DNA of 64,000 nucleotides. Origin: Clitoria ternatea. Its lineage: Eukaryota; Streptophyta; Magnoliopsida; Fabales; Fabaceae. This document shows, piece by piece, positions 33,893 to 45,136 of the stretch. The notes below the pieces were generated by a model that saw only the letters and a program-made list of their open reading frames with translations, was not told where the DNA came from and searched no databases. The first letter of the stretch is position 1; each line of letters begins with the position of its first letter. The translations under genes and the position numbers were made by a program. The DNA lies in assembly GCA_037962975.1 (NCBI GenBank), contig CM075674.1:89358501-89422500 (forward strand), written 5' to 3'.

Positions 33893-34822
33893 TTGCCGAT
33901 GGGACAAATGGTCCCGATCCCCTTAGCATCCCCTGTGGTGTCAGAATTGTTGGATGTGTTTCCCGAGGAGATACCCGGTTTACCACCTCCACGGGAGGTT
34001 GAGTTTGCTATCGATCTTGTAACTGGTGCGGAACCAGTGTCTATCACTCCTTATAGGATGTCTCCTATGGAGTTATCTGAACTTAAGAAGCAAGTTGAGG
34101 AGCTACTTGTGAAGGAGTTTGTTCGACCCAGTGTGTCACCCTAGGGGGCTCCTGTTTTACTAATCAAGAAGAAGAATGGAACCATGTGGTTGTGTGTCGA
34201 CTACCGCCAATTGAACAAGCTGACGATAAAGAATAGATACCCCTTACCACGTATCGATGATCTGTTGGATCAATTAAGAGGTGCGGTGGTGTTTTCAAAA
34301 ATTGATTTGCGTTTTGGTTACCATCAAATTCGGGTGAGAACTGAAGACATTCCGAAGACTATGTTTAGGACGCGATATGGCCATTATGAGTATGTTGTAA
34401 TGCCTTTTAGAGTGACTAATGCTCCAGCGGTGTTCATGAGTTACATGAACCGCATCTTTCATGAATACCTGGATCGTTTTGTTGTGGTATTCATTGACGA
34501 TATCTTAGTGTATTCCAAGAGCCGTGAGGAACACGAGGAATATTTGAAAGTGGTGTTGAACATTCTTAGAGAGAACCAGTTGTACGTTAAGCTCTCTAAA
34601 TGTGAATTCTGGTTGACGAGCGTCCAGTTTCTTGGACATGTGATATCTGAATATGGTGTTTCGGTGGATCCTTCCAAGGTTGAAGCCGTTATAGCATGGC
34701 CTAAACCTACGTCGGTTATGGAAATCAGGAGTTTCCTTGGACTCGCTGGTTATTATCGGAGGTTCATCGAAGGTTTTTCACATCTTGCTAAACCTTTGAC
34801 GAACTTGACAAGGAAGAACTAA
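33893..34822 (+). pseudogene. Element A reverse transcriptase (broken)
   Basis: The domain starts LLDVFPEEIPGLPPPREVEF, then PYRMSPMELSELKKQ, a stop at 34142-34144, then LCVDYRQLNKLTIKNRYPLPRIDDLLDQL, IDLRFGYHQIRV, the catalytic FIDDILVYS at about 34490-34516 and FLGHVISEYGVSVDPSKVEAV. The order and spacing are those of a chromovirus reverse transcriptase, about 300 aa. One change (SGYHQI to FGYHQI) hits a conserved residue. It ends with TAA at 34820-34822. Not functional. Confidence 0.9.
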
Positions 34823-35285
34823 CCTTTTGTATGGACAGTTGAATGTGAGAGATGCTTCGAAGAGTTAAAGATGAGGCTGACTTCTGCGCCTATCTTGGCA
34901 TTGCCTAATTTACAAGAAGACTTTGTGGTGTATTGCGATGCTTCTAAGCATGGATTTGGATGTGTTTTGATGCAGAAGGAACGTGTTATAGCTTATGCTT
35001 CACGCCAGTTGAAACCCCATGAAGTTAATTACCGACTCACGACTTGGAGTTGGTGGCGGTTGTGTTCGCTTTAAAGATTTGGCGTCATTACCTCTATGGT
35101 TCGAGGTTTGTGGTTTTTAGTGACCACAAAATCCTGAAATATCTCTTTGATCAAAAAGAATTAAATATGTGTCAGAGGAGATGGATGGAATTCCTGAAGG
35201 ACTACGATTTTAAATTGATGTACCATCCGGGAAAAGCTAACGTTGTTGCCGATGCTCTTAGAGCTTGTAAAGGAGAAACAAGGGG
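34823..35285 (+). pseudogene. Element A RNase H (broken)
   Basis: FVVYCDASKHGFGCVLMQ carries the first catalytic Asp; YASRQLKPHE.NY, ELVAVVFALKIWRHYLYGSRFVVFSDHK and MYHPGKANVVADAL follow. A frameshift lies near 35040 between the HEVNY and ELVAVVFALK segments. The final LSR motif reads LRA. Confidence 0.88.
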
Positions 35286-37060
35286 ATGATATTATTTACA
35301 AGAAATGAGAAGATCTCAAGGTGATGGGAAAAATTTATTCCTTGTGGAAGGTGTTGATGGCTTATGGCGAGTAAAAGGTTGTGTGTATGTACCTTCCTTC
35401 GGAGATTTGAGACACAAAATGCTTGAGGAAGCACATAAAAGCATTTTTAGCATTCATCCTGGTGCAACCAAGATGCAAAGAAGAATTTTTGGTGGCCCGG
35501 AATGAAACGTGATGTTGCCAATTTTGTAGCTTCGTGTCTTACTTGTTAGAAGGCGAAGGTAGAGCATCAGAGACCTTCGGGTACTTTGAGACCACTTGAT
35601 ATCCCTGTTTGGAAGTGGGATGCAATTGCTATGGACTTTATGTCCGGGTTGCCAAGGACGAGGTCCAGATGTGATGGAATCTGGGTGATATTGGATCGTT
35701 TGACAAAGAGTGCACATTTTCTACCGATCAGTATGAAGAGTTCTTTACAGGATTTGGCATAGCTATACATTCAAGAGATTGTGAGGTTACATGGTGTGCC
35801 ATCAAGTATTGTGTCTGATCGTGACCCCCGATTCACTTCCCGATTTTGGGGAAGCTTACATGAGGTAATAGGTTCAAAATTGAAGCTAAGTTCGGCGTAC
35901 CATCCTCAGACTGATGGACAGTCTGAGAGGACTATTCAGAGTCTGGAGGACTTGCTGCGTGCTTGCGTTTTGGAGCACGGCGGTTTATGGGAGAAATATT
36001 TGCCTCTGATTGAATTCACCTACAACAACAGTTTTCACTCTAGTATTGATATGTCACCATACGAGGCATTATATGGAAGGAGGTGTCGAACCCCTTTATG
36101 TTGGCTTGAAGTTGGTGAGAACTTGGCCTTAAGTTCGGCGTACATGAGGTAATAGGTTCAAAATTGAAGCTAAGTTCGGCGTACCATCCTCAGACTGATG
36201 GACAGTCTGAGAGGACTATTCAGAGTCTGGAGGACTTGCTGCGTGCTTGCGTTTTGGAGCACGGCGGTTTATGGGAGAAATATTTGCCTTTGATCGAATT
36301 CACCTACAACAACAGTTTTCACTCTAGTATTGATATGTCACCATACGAGGCATTATATGGAAGGAGGTGTCGAACCCCTTTATGTTGGCTTGAAGTTGGT
36401 GAGAACTTGGCCTTAAGTTCGGCGTACATGAGGTAATAGGTTCAAAATTGAAGCTAAGTTCGACGTACCATCCTCAGACTGATGGACAGTCTGAGAGGAC
36501 TATTCAGAGTCTGGAGGACTTACTGCGTGCTTGCGTTTTGGAGCACGGCGGTTTATGGGAGAAATATTTGCCTCTGATCGAATTCACCTACAACAACAGT
36601 TTTCACTCTAGTATTGATATGTCACCATACGAGGCATTATATGGAAGGAGGTGTCGAACCCCTTTATGTTGGCTTGAAGTTGGTGAGAACTTGGCCTTAG
36701 GGCCTGAAATTGTTGAGAAAACTACTGAACAGATTAAGATGATCCGAGAGAGGATGAAAATCGCTCAAGACTGACAGAAGAGCTATTATGACAAGAGAAG
36801 GAAGCCACTTGAATTTTAAGTTGGCGATCATGTGTTCTCACGAGTCTCGCGTGACAAGGGTATTGGTAGAGCTTTGAAGAGCAGAAAATTAAGCCCTAAA
36901 TTCATCGGACCCTGTGAGATCTTGGAGCGGATTGGAGATGTCGCTTATCGGATTACGCTCCCTCCACAGCTTGCAAACCTACATAATGTGTTCCACGTGT
37001 CGCAGTTAAGGAAGTATATTCATGATCCCTTGCACGTGATCTCCTGTTTCGGTTCGTATT
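35286..37060 (+). pseudogene. Element A integrase, broken and internally triplicated
   Basis: Zinc-binding part: HKSIFSIHPGATKMQ and SCLTC with a stop after it. Core: WKWDAIAMDFMSGLP (first Asp), VSDRDPRFTSRFW (second Asp), HPQTDGQSERTIQSLEDLLR (catalytic Glu). C-terminus: QKSYYDKRRKPLEF.VGDHVFSRVSRDKGIGRALKSRKLSPKF, then GDVAYRITLPPQLANLHNVFHVSQLRKY. The segment from the glutamate motif to ENLAL is present three times (35857-36708) at a 284-bp step, which shifts the frame each time. Stops occur at 35547, 35761 and near 36772 and 36819. Confidence 0.88.
35857..36708 (+). repeat. Three tandem copies of a 284-bp integrase segment
   Basis: TACATGAGGTAATAGG starts at 35857, 36141 and 36425. The copies differ at only a few bases. 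Each of the first two ends GGCCTTAAGTTCGGCG, a 13-base scrap (AAGTTCGGCGTAC) that is normally found 24 bases into the unit, so the joints are not simple; the third runs on into normal integrase (GGCCTTAGGGCCTG). Confidence 0.93.
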
Positions 37061-37231
37061 GTCGAGTATTCCGTGAAGAGACTGCGGAATAAAATGGTAC
37101 CTTTGGTGAAGGTAGCATGGAAGTATAGGAACGTTGAGACACTTACCTGGGAATGCGAGGATGATATCCGTGAGCGGTATCCTCACGCATTCGAATCCAG
37201 TATGTCAAATTTTGGGGATGAAATTTCTTTT
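37061..37231 (+). pseudogene. Element A chromodomain remnant
   Basis: LRNKMVPLVKVAWKYRNVETLTWECEDDIRERYPHAF follows the integrase (only the key blocks VPLVKV.W, E..TWE.EDD and RYPHAF are diagnostic). This is the Tekay/Del chromodomain end, and it defines A as a chromovirus. The upstream half of the domain is degraded and in another frame. Confidence 0.8.
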
Positions 37232-37245
37232 AAGGTTAGGTGGAT
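37232..37245 (+). promoter_or_regulatory. Element A polypurine tract, decayed
   Basis: AAGGTTAGGTGGAT lies directly before the LTR start TGTAACACCCCG; the preceding GGGGATGAAATTTCTTTTAAG is the usual context in this lineage. Confidence 0.6.
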
Positions 37246-38885
37246 TGTAACACCCCGAATTTTTAAAATAGAAAGTTAAATTAAGAAAATAAATATTAAA
37301 TAATTAAATGTGGACTAATTAATATCCAAAATGCTAAAAATAATTTAATTAAGATTTTTGGAGACTGTTAGTGAGTTATTGTGACAGGATAAGCTGAAAA
37401 CTGACCCGGATAAAATATGGGTGTTGGACCAAGTATCTCCGATTGAGATGCCGTTGATCAGGGCTATAGATAATGTTATTGGGATTCCGAATATATATTC
37501 GGAATAATTTTTAGAGTATGTATTGAGCCCGAACGGAGAGCCTGTTTATTTAAAAACGGAAGAGTTTAAGTGAAAGATAAAAAAACAAAAACAAAACCTC
37601 ACCATTTTCACTCTCATTCTTGTGACACTCTCTTCTTCTCTTATGCAAAACACATTCCTTCTTCCTCCTCATTATTTCTCTTCATCTTCCTCTAAAACCC
37701 TAAGCTAAAAGAAGATACATTTCCCTCCTCTATTGTCATTCTTCAAGAGGCTCAAGGAAAGCTTGGAGCTTGAAATCTCTTCTCCCTTCCTTCTCTTATT
37801 TTCGTGTTGCCCTTCTCCTCTCTTGCAAAACCACTTTTCTCTTCTCTTGAGGTAAGATCATTACCATTTTTCCATGTATATTAACATATAGTTGTAGCTT
37901 TGGTGTTAAGAAAACATTAAATGCATGTGGGTTGTTAGGGAAGCTCCAAAAGTGGGAACCCTAAGATGGGTTGACATAAGTGTAAGCTTTATGAATAATT
38001 AATGAGGTAGTTATAATTATGGTGGGGAGAAGATGAAGGTTAATAAATATTTATGAAGGTTGGTGGGTTTGGTGGAAACCCTAACTTTGGATTTGGGGGG
38101 CGGATGTGTAATGTAGATGGGGGTTAATACTTATTGATGAGGGAAGTGTTATAAATGATAAGATAGAGGCATTTAATAATGATTTATAATGTTGATTAGA
38201 AGTCACAATAAATGGGAAACTCATCAAGGTGTTGGTGGGAAATTTAATATATATAAGGTGACCTAATTAATTAGGTTGTTACTTTGATAATAATGAATAG
38301 TGAGTTAAGGGAAGGAATTCCCGAAGCCTAAATGGGTAAATAAAGAAAATCCATGAATAGCTTCCACATGATGAAAATCATGTGTACATAGATATGTATA
38401 TGTATATTGAAATGGCTTTTGAATGAATAATTGATGTGGTCCTATAATGATTGGTGTAGGACTTGATAACAAGGGTGAAGCGGGAACATCGAACCCGGAA
38501 ATCTACTTCTCTTGAGGTAGGAGAGGGGGTGTATTTTCTAAATGTATATGATGATGTAATGTGGTATGTTTACTTGAATGAGTGTGATATCATATGTTTG
38601 TGATGTAAAAATTGAACTTGGTGCTTAAATTGATTAATTGTGGATTGAAGCCTTAATGAGGCTATGAGCGGTATAATATGTGATGAAATGTTATGGAATC
38701 CATGTGTGGTTTGATGAATGTTGAAATCTTATGATGGGAATATATATAGATATCTTGACTATGGGAAATTAATAGTGTTATCGAGTATGAATGTACCCTA
38801 CATGAGAAGGTGAGAAAATCCTCATAAGATTGAGTTATGCATGAGCATCTATGCATATATATATATATAGCATGGCATGCATAAG
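37246..38885 (+). repeat. Element A 3' LTR, left part
   Basis: Opens TGTAACACCCCGAAT. 37653-38885 matches 7553-8840 of the 5' LTR. A donor-like GAG|GTAAGA is at 37850-37856. It ends at ATAAG (38881-38885), the TSD of the B2 insertion; the LTR resumes at 58165. LTR length without the insert is about 3.9 kb. Confidence 0.92.
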
Positions 38886-40277
38886 TGTGATGACCTGCGT
38901 CAATTACCATTTAATTACAACTGTTTAATTATTTTTCACAATAGATTTTCCGCGTTTATCGATAGTTAATTAAATCCGAACGTAAAACCACATTAATTCT
39001 TCTTAAACCGACTCAAAATACTAACCGATAGGAAATAAATCAAATAATAAAATTGAATTAATTAAATAAGCGAAAGAAGAAAAAACAAAGACAGGAGTCA
39101 TTCGCCTGAGCGAGACCCTGATTCGCTTAGGCGAAACCCGAGAAGGTCGCTTAGGCGAGATCCGACTCGCTTGGGCGAATGCTACACTTTAAACCTGAGC
39201 GAATAACAAGACATGCGAGGAAAATTAACAAGTCGGTTTCACTCGGAAATGGGTCCACTCGGTCATCTCTTACTCAGGAACAACTTAACCTTCACTCAGA
39301 AAAGGGTTCTCTCAGACATACCTCACTCGGAAACACCGTAACCTCTCTTCACTCGGAAAGGATTCCCTCAGGCATACCTCACTCAGAAAACACTCTAACT
39401 TTCCTCTACTCGGAAGAGGTCCTCTCAGTCATGGATCACTCAGAAAACATTCTAATTTTCACTCGGAAGTATTCTAATCTTCACTCGGAAAAGGATGAGG
39501 GATACTCACTTGAGTGAAATAGGCACCAAATCAACCGGCCCTCGCTCGGACAAGACTGAATCCGCTCGGGCAAGATTCGCCCGGTAATCAACTATACTAC
39601 AGCAAAAAATTCATTCATAACCCACACTTATTCACAAAACCTACCCATGAAAATAAACACCGATCACATAGCATTAAGAATTTATATTCACATCAGTCGG
39701 CATACCGATTCGAAATTAGTTCAACAGAATCATGTTGTAGCGTCACACAGAAAACTCAAAATATATATTACACTCGCAATTCATTTCAAAACCACTCAGT
39801 TCCTTGGCATCAATCCTCCGCTTGGCGCACCTCCAGGGCTCCGACCTCTTCCTTGTCACTGGTTACTAAATTGAAAACCACAGCAAGGGTGAGTGTTTGG
39901 CATCATAATTAATCTAGAACGGAAATTAACAAATTACATGTATATAGACTCCGTCCGATTTCATTATCATCATATTGCAAATCACACTCGGCAATTATAA
40001 CAAATCACACTCGGCAAGTATAACAATTCACACTCGGCGGATATAACAAATTGCACTTGGTAAATATGGCAAATCATACTCGGCGAATATATCAAATTAC
40101 ACTCGGCAAATATATCAAATCATACTCGGCAAATATATCAAATTGCACTCAGCAAATATATCAAATCATACTCAGCAAATATATCAAATTGCACTCGGAA
40201 AATATATCAAATTGCACTCGGCAAATATATCAAATCATACTCAGCAAATATATCAAATTGCACTCGGCAAATATATC
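38886..40277 (-). repeat. B2 solo LTR, 3' part (left of element E)
   Basis: On the - strand this is the end of an LTR of the CCGAGTG family: it ends GGTCATCACA and shares the AACACTCACCCTTGCTG and GGAGGATTGATGCCAAGG blocks with B1. Paired boxes (TCGCTTAGGCGA and variants) lie at 39100-39182, CACTCGG words at 39235-39490, and a 23-bp tandem array at 39980-40277. A TSD ATAAG (38881-38885 and 58165-58169) bounds the whole LTR. Confidence 0.88.
39975..40277 (-). repeat. 23-bp tandem array of B2, left half
   Basis: The units alternate between AAATATATCAAATTGCACTCGGC and AAATATATCAAATCATACTCAGC. The array continues at 56328-56570 on the other side of element E, which is inserted in it. Confidence 0.92.
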
Positions 40278-41000
40278 TGTCCTGAACCGGGGTCTAGAGA
40301 TCCGGAGTCAAGTCAATCATAAATAGTATGAAGATACTGTGCAGAAGACCGGATGTACGAGTATCCGATGTAAATATCCGTTGTCCTTGTATGAGGAGAG
40401 CAGATTAGGCGTTCTGGAGATCCTTCACACCGACCTAACGCGTTGATGTGGGCGAATGGTGGTGTCACCTACAAAGATTCTCCGACGCTCAAGTCAGTGA
40501 TAATATTCCAAGTGAGGAATGTTTTTCAGAGAATAATCGTAAGTAGATTCAGTCGAAGATCCCCCCTTCATTGATAAAGAGAGTTCATATACCTGATTGG
40601 CTCGTTTTACGAGGACTCATTAGTGGGGAACCGCTAACCTCCAATAGCATTATTTTATTGCGCACTTACCAGCATGATTGGGTCAAGTGGCTATTTTATA
40701 TTGAGCGTAGAGTGTATAGACTAGAATTAGGGGACAAATTGACCATTCCCGTGAGCAGATTTTGGCTCGTAGTACAGGGAATTATTGATCGGTCCCTGTA
40801 GCAATGCCTTTTGTCTTTTTCATAGTGACGTGTGAGTTATCCGGTGTCATGGTGTTATCCTGGACTACCGGTATAGGGAGAGTGCCTGATACGGAATTAG
40901 AGTCCGGATGTATACCGATGACACCGGTTGCACGTTGGCGTCTTGACAAAGACGTTGAAATATGTCTTACAGATCGGATACCGGTATTGAGACCGGATCA
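40278..41000 (-). repeat. Element E 3' LTR
   Basis: Starts TGTCCTGAACCGG on the + strand and ends GACCGGATCA. A TATA-like TATAAAATAG (- strand) is at 40700-40691. Open frames that cross it are chance. Confidence 0.94.
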
Positions 41001-41983
41001 TATGTCCCCTAGCTTGTGTGAGGGACTGAGTGGTTGTTCACATAAGCTACTCAACCTGCGAGAGGTCTAAATATCGGTATGCTTATGCGCATAATAGTTT
41101 CTTCACATATATTATCATATTGCAAAGAACCGTTCTTAGATTGAAAGATCCGATGTCTTGATGTTGCCATAACGGATTCAGACAAAGATTTGCTGTATGA
41201 GAATTTCAAGAGTTTATTGGAATTGAAGACTCTTGAAATTTACGTAACGGCTGTAAAGCGTGAATTGCGTCGCATGATTAAACATTAAATGCTTTTAATC
41301 ACGTGGGCGAGCAATTATTGCGTCTGAGATGGAAATCTCAATAACCGTCGTTTAGGGCTTAATGGGCCTATAATTTTTGAAACTTCTGGGCCCAGTGGAT
41401 AGGCCCTTCGTCGAATCGATATTGTTTTGGCGCCCATGAATTTGGAACGACTGTGTCGTTTCACTTGTGAACCAACGCGTTTAGTCGTGGACGACACAAC
41501 CTCAAGAGTTGGCAACTGAACCCTTTCGTTTAATATAAAAGAAACACTTAGTGGGTTCTGGGTTCCACTCGTTTCTGATTTCTTATCTAAACTCTGCAAA
41601 AATTTTGCAAGGACGTTTATCGCTTGTTCTACGAAGCTTTTCTCAGTTTTCATCCTCCTTATCATCTGAGGTAACTATTTTTCTTTCCCCTGTTATTTTC
41701 TTTTGCTTTGCTGCTTTTGCTCGAAAAGAATGTACTTTATTTAAGGGAAGATTTACTTCTCACAACCCTAATTGTCATGGGGGAAGAATCCTTGTGATTC
41801 TTCCGAGGGCTGAGTCATGTCGCTCAGAAAGGGGATCTTACTCACTGTGGAAAGTGACTTTTCCCTTCTCAGAGTCGTCCTCTGATTGTAGTCGCTCTGA
41901 AAAGTGAAATGAGTAATGATTGTCACCTTTCTAACGATATGACTTTTTATCGTAGATCAAAGATTTCAGTCTAGGCAACTCAA
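41001..41983 (+). promoter_or_regulatory. Promoter and 5' untranslated region of antisense gene copy 1
   Basis: The stretch resembles 45137-46112, upstream of copy 2: both have CCCCTAGCTT.TGTGAGGGA, then CTTTAATCACGTGGGCGA (a CACGTGG core), TTATTGCGT and GGGCCTA blocks. A TATA box TATAAAA is at 41534-41540. A donor-like GAG|GTAACT at 41668-41676 and an acceptor-like ATTTCAG ending at 41969 suggest an intron in the 5' untranslated region; the donor is conserved before copy 2 (CTAG|GTAACC near 45808). Promoter strength is inference. Confidence 0.55.
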
Positions 41984-44350
41984 ATGGCGACTGGAGAAGG
42001 AACCTCCGGAGATTATACCGTTCTGAAGACAGCAGAAGGTCTTTACAGCGTTGTTGTCTCTAGGCTGAACTGGGAAGAACTTCAGGCTAAGTGGCCTTTT
42101 TGTTGGGTAGCTGGTGAGTTTAAGAACTTGGCTTCCCATCATGCAAATGAGGATGGGTCTCGAATTCAACCAAGGTTCACACTTCATGCAGAGGAAGAAA
42201 TGAAAAAGTGGTTCAGGGTGTTTGCACCACTTCCTTCAGAACGGATATGCCACGTCGTGCCAAATGACCGTTCCGTATACATGCATGATTTCGTATTTCA
42301 TTACCTCGGAGTTCGTTTTCCCCTATCCGAGCTTCAGATGGGTGTGTTGAGGTTCTTAAATTGTGTACCCTCTCAACTTCATCCCAACGGTTGGGGCCTC
42401 ATCCGTGCTCTAGAGGTTCTGGGCGATTATTTCAACTTTACACCCACTGTAGCGATGCTGTTCTATTACACTCAGGTAGTTCAGAGGGCTAACAAGCAGG
42501 GCGGTGTTGGTCTAGTAACACTCCGGACCCTATGTTCCTTTGTGAACTTCGAATCTTACACTGATTCGGCCAAAGTTGATGGAAAATCATTCAAATCCTA
42601 CTTTACCCGGATATCTGTTAAGAAGAAGAAACCAGTCTTTTGGAGGGATGAAGAGGGTTTTAATAAATTTCCTTTGAGCTGGACTCATAAGCATTTTCTT
42701 TTAAACTCCCAAGCATATTATGCCGATCAATCCGAGCTATCCCCTGAATCGTCGAAAGTGTTGTTCGCACTTGAAGCACACACTACACGTTCTAAAGTAT
42801 TTTCGTGTAGGCGTCTTTTAAGTAGTTCAAGCGGAGTCCGGGACGAATATCTACGTAATTCTTGTTTTATTTCTCTTTTTCTCCTTTGTCAAATGTGTCG
42901 AGTATTTCATAGTTGTTAATATCTTGTGTTTGTGCATGCAGGTGAAATAGAGCAGGAATCTCCGGAAATGAATAAGTTGAAGGGGTTTAAAGCGGTAGAC
43001 AAATCCGTAGCTCGTGAGAATGAAATTCAGGCTAAGACTTCTGTTAAGGATCGTCCTGAATTGATTATTCTGACCTCGGATGTAGAAGGGGAGATTCCGC
43101 TGGTCGAGGGCGGCTCGACTGGTGTTGGTGCAACTACGAGTCAGCCCCAAATAACCGAGAGGAGGAGAAAGATCAAGAATGATTCTTCCGGAGGACCGTC
43201 GAAGAAACATAAACCTTCGAGGAGCCCAAAAAGGGGAAGGGCTTCAGAAGGTAAGGCTATAGAGACCTCGGACGCAGTTGATATTTCTTCCGGACACCAT
43301 AAGGGGATTCCTGCCGGGGTTTCTGGATCTAGTCCGATCTCCTACCCAACAACTTCATTCCTTACCCCCTTCCTCTCATATCGGGGAACAACTCCAGCGA
43401 TTCTTCCTCAGCCGCTGTATGAACTCCGGCCCACACTTAAAACTAAAGAAATCAAGGAGGCGTGTGAGGCCGGAAAATGGCAATTAGCGGAACTGACTGG
43501 GATGCTTCACTCATTCAGTTTGTTAGCTGACGATGTTGACAAGGTTGATGAGCTGAGTGATAAAATAGAACAGCTCAACCTCTCGTCGGGGAAGGACAAA
43601 GCCACTCTAAAATTAATGGAAGACCGCCTTGCCAAGTCTAAGGAGTTCGGGGATATCATGAACAAGGAGAACCTTAAGCTTAAAGGCATGCTCAAAGACT
43701 TGGAGGATAAACTGGCAGAGAGGGAGGAAATGCTTGATAAATCAAAGGAAGAACTCCGTAGTAGCCAGGCTAAGCAAGTTGAGCTCGAAGATAAAAGCAA
43801 AGCTGCTGCGGAGGATTACTTTAAACAAGCCGAGGAGTGGTCCCAAAAGGAGAAGAAGTTCTTCCTTGAGATCGAGGGACTGAAGGCTGGGAGCATGGAA
43901 TCTGAAGGATCGAGTGGGGAGCTATCGAGGTTGCGGGAAGAATTGGCTGTAGTAAAAGCTGAGAAGCAGGAAGCTATTGACATATGCACTCAGGCGGTTG
44001 AAGAATCCTTCGGCCTGGCTATACGCCAAGTTTTCTACCACAACCCCACTGCGAAACTTAGCCTCTATGACATGGATCCGTTCTATGAATTCCATGGAGG
44101 AAGGTTAGTCACAGTGGTTGATGGTCGACATGAAGATCCTCCGAAGTCCTTGTACGGTTTGCCTCCTCTTCCTGAGGGTCAAAGTATGGGACCGGATTTC
44201 GTCATTCCTACGTCTGAGGTTACCTCATTTGTAGAGGGTACTGATGCTCTTGAGAGGAAGATTCCTGAGGAAATCCCAAAGGAAGGGACACAAGAGCTTG
44301 GAGCAGGGGAAGCACAGAAAGATACTGAAGAGCAAATTCCCCCTCCGTAA
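41984..44350 (+). CDS. Antisense accessory protein of Tat element, copy 1 (two exons, open)
   Basis: Exon 1 is 41984-42854, an 87-bp GT-AG intron is 42855-42941 (C|GTAATT...GCATGCAG|GT), and exon 2 is 42942-44350; the product is 759 aa. It is coded against gag-pol, between integrase and the 3' LTR. Residues about 1-290 form a globular domain like the plant domain named putative gypsy type transposon (PF04195, from memory): LGVRFPLSELQMGVLRFLNC, SQLHPNGWGLIRALEVLG, then FNFTPTVAMLFYY. A basic, low-complexity segment follows (KKHKPSRSPKRGR, a likely nuclear signal), then a long coiled coil (about 460-610, Lys/Glu/Leu-rich). A conserved end block has ESFGLAIRQV and DPFYEFHGGRL. Similar antisense genes are known in Grande-type Tat elements; function unknown. 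AATAAA is at 44445-44450. Confidence 0.8.
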
Positions 44351-44444
44351 TCTTGTTTTTGTTTATATGTAAAGTTATGTACCGGGATCAACTCCGGTTT
44401 TGAACAGTTACATGTAATTTTGTTTTTTGTTTTCCTTCTCAATG

Positions 44445-44450
44445 AATAAA
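44445..44450 (+). terminator. Polyadenylation signal, antisense gene copy 1
   Basis: AATAAA 95 bp after the stop, following a T-rich stretch with TTTTGTTTTTTG, as usual in plant 3' ends. Confidence 0.55.
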
Positions 44451-45136
44451 TGAAACTCTATTCAGATATTTGTCTTGGATGTATATATCGTCTCAGTACC
44501 TGATAGTCCGTTCTGTATGACTAACCGTTGAGGTCGAATCAAAATAATTACCTTAGGAAATTAGGTAATTTTAGAACAGAAAGACATATACAACATATAC
44601 ACGAATATTGTCCCCAAGTATAGGCATGTTAAGGAATAGGTACCTGTTATAGGGTGTCATCCTTAATTCTTTTGGGGAGAAAAGGAGTTGATCCGTTGTT
44701 CTCAGAAGCGGTGTCACAAGACGGATGACTAATATTAATTTATGTTATTCTCACAGGACGGTTCACAGAGTAAACCCGCTGTTTAATGTGAGAGTATTGT
44801 TCCGAGCTCAGGGAACTTCATAGATACACAAAGATGATGGTTGATTGATGGGAATTTGTTCACGCCAGAAGTTACATCGTCAAATCATGGATTAGGTGAT
44901 TGAGATCATCCGTTCTGGGAACATATGTTACGCCAAGAGTTACATCATCAAATCACAGAATAGGTGATTGAGATCATCCGTCCTGGGAACATATGTTACG
45001 CCAAGAGTTACATCGTCGAATCACGGAATAGATGATTGAGATCATCCGTCCTGGGGGAATGCTTCTCAATCGTAGGAGCACGGATTGAATGTGGATTCAT
45101 ATTCATAATCCAATCCGGTATCGAAATAAGATTATC
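44451..45136 (+). repeat. Spacer after copy 1 with 68-bp tandem repeats
   Basis: Three 68-bp units start at about 44863, 44931 and 44999; each reads CGCCAAGAGTTACATCRTCAAATCA.GGAATAGGTGATTGAGATCATCCGT-like (only part given, split by variation). Two relatives occur after copy 2 at 49741 and 49820, so the repeat belongs to the duplicated unit. At 45105-45136 CCGGTATCGAAAT resembles the LTR-border sequence at 40980. Confidence 0.8.

Noticed and set aside
39975..40277. CRISPR-like or centromeric satellite array
   Set aside because: It is a short 23-bp array inside an LTR with no spacers and only about 25 units in total.
40571..41070. 76- and 88-codon frames across the E LTR
   Set aside because: They lie in the LTR or cross its border; the 5' LTR copy gives a different, longer frame (56126-56575), so they are not conserved.
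41551..41907. 118-codon frame upstream of antisense gene copy 1
   Set aside because: No counterpart open in the duplicated unit; more likely 5' untranslated region with an intron.
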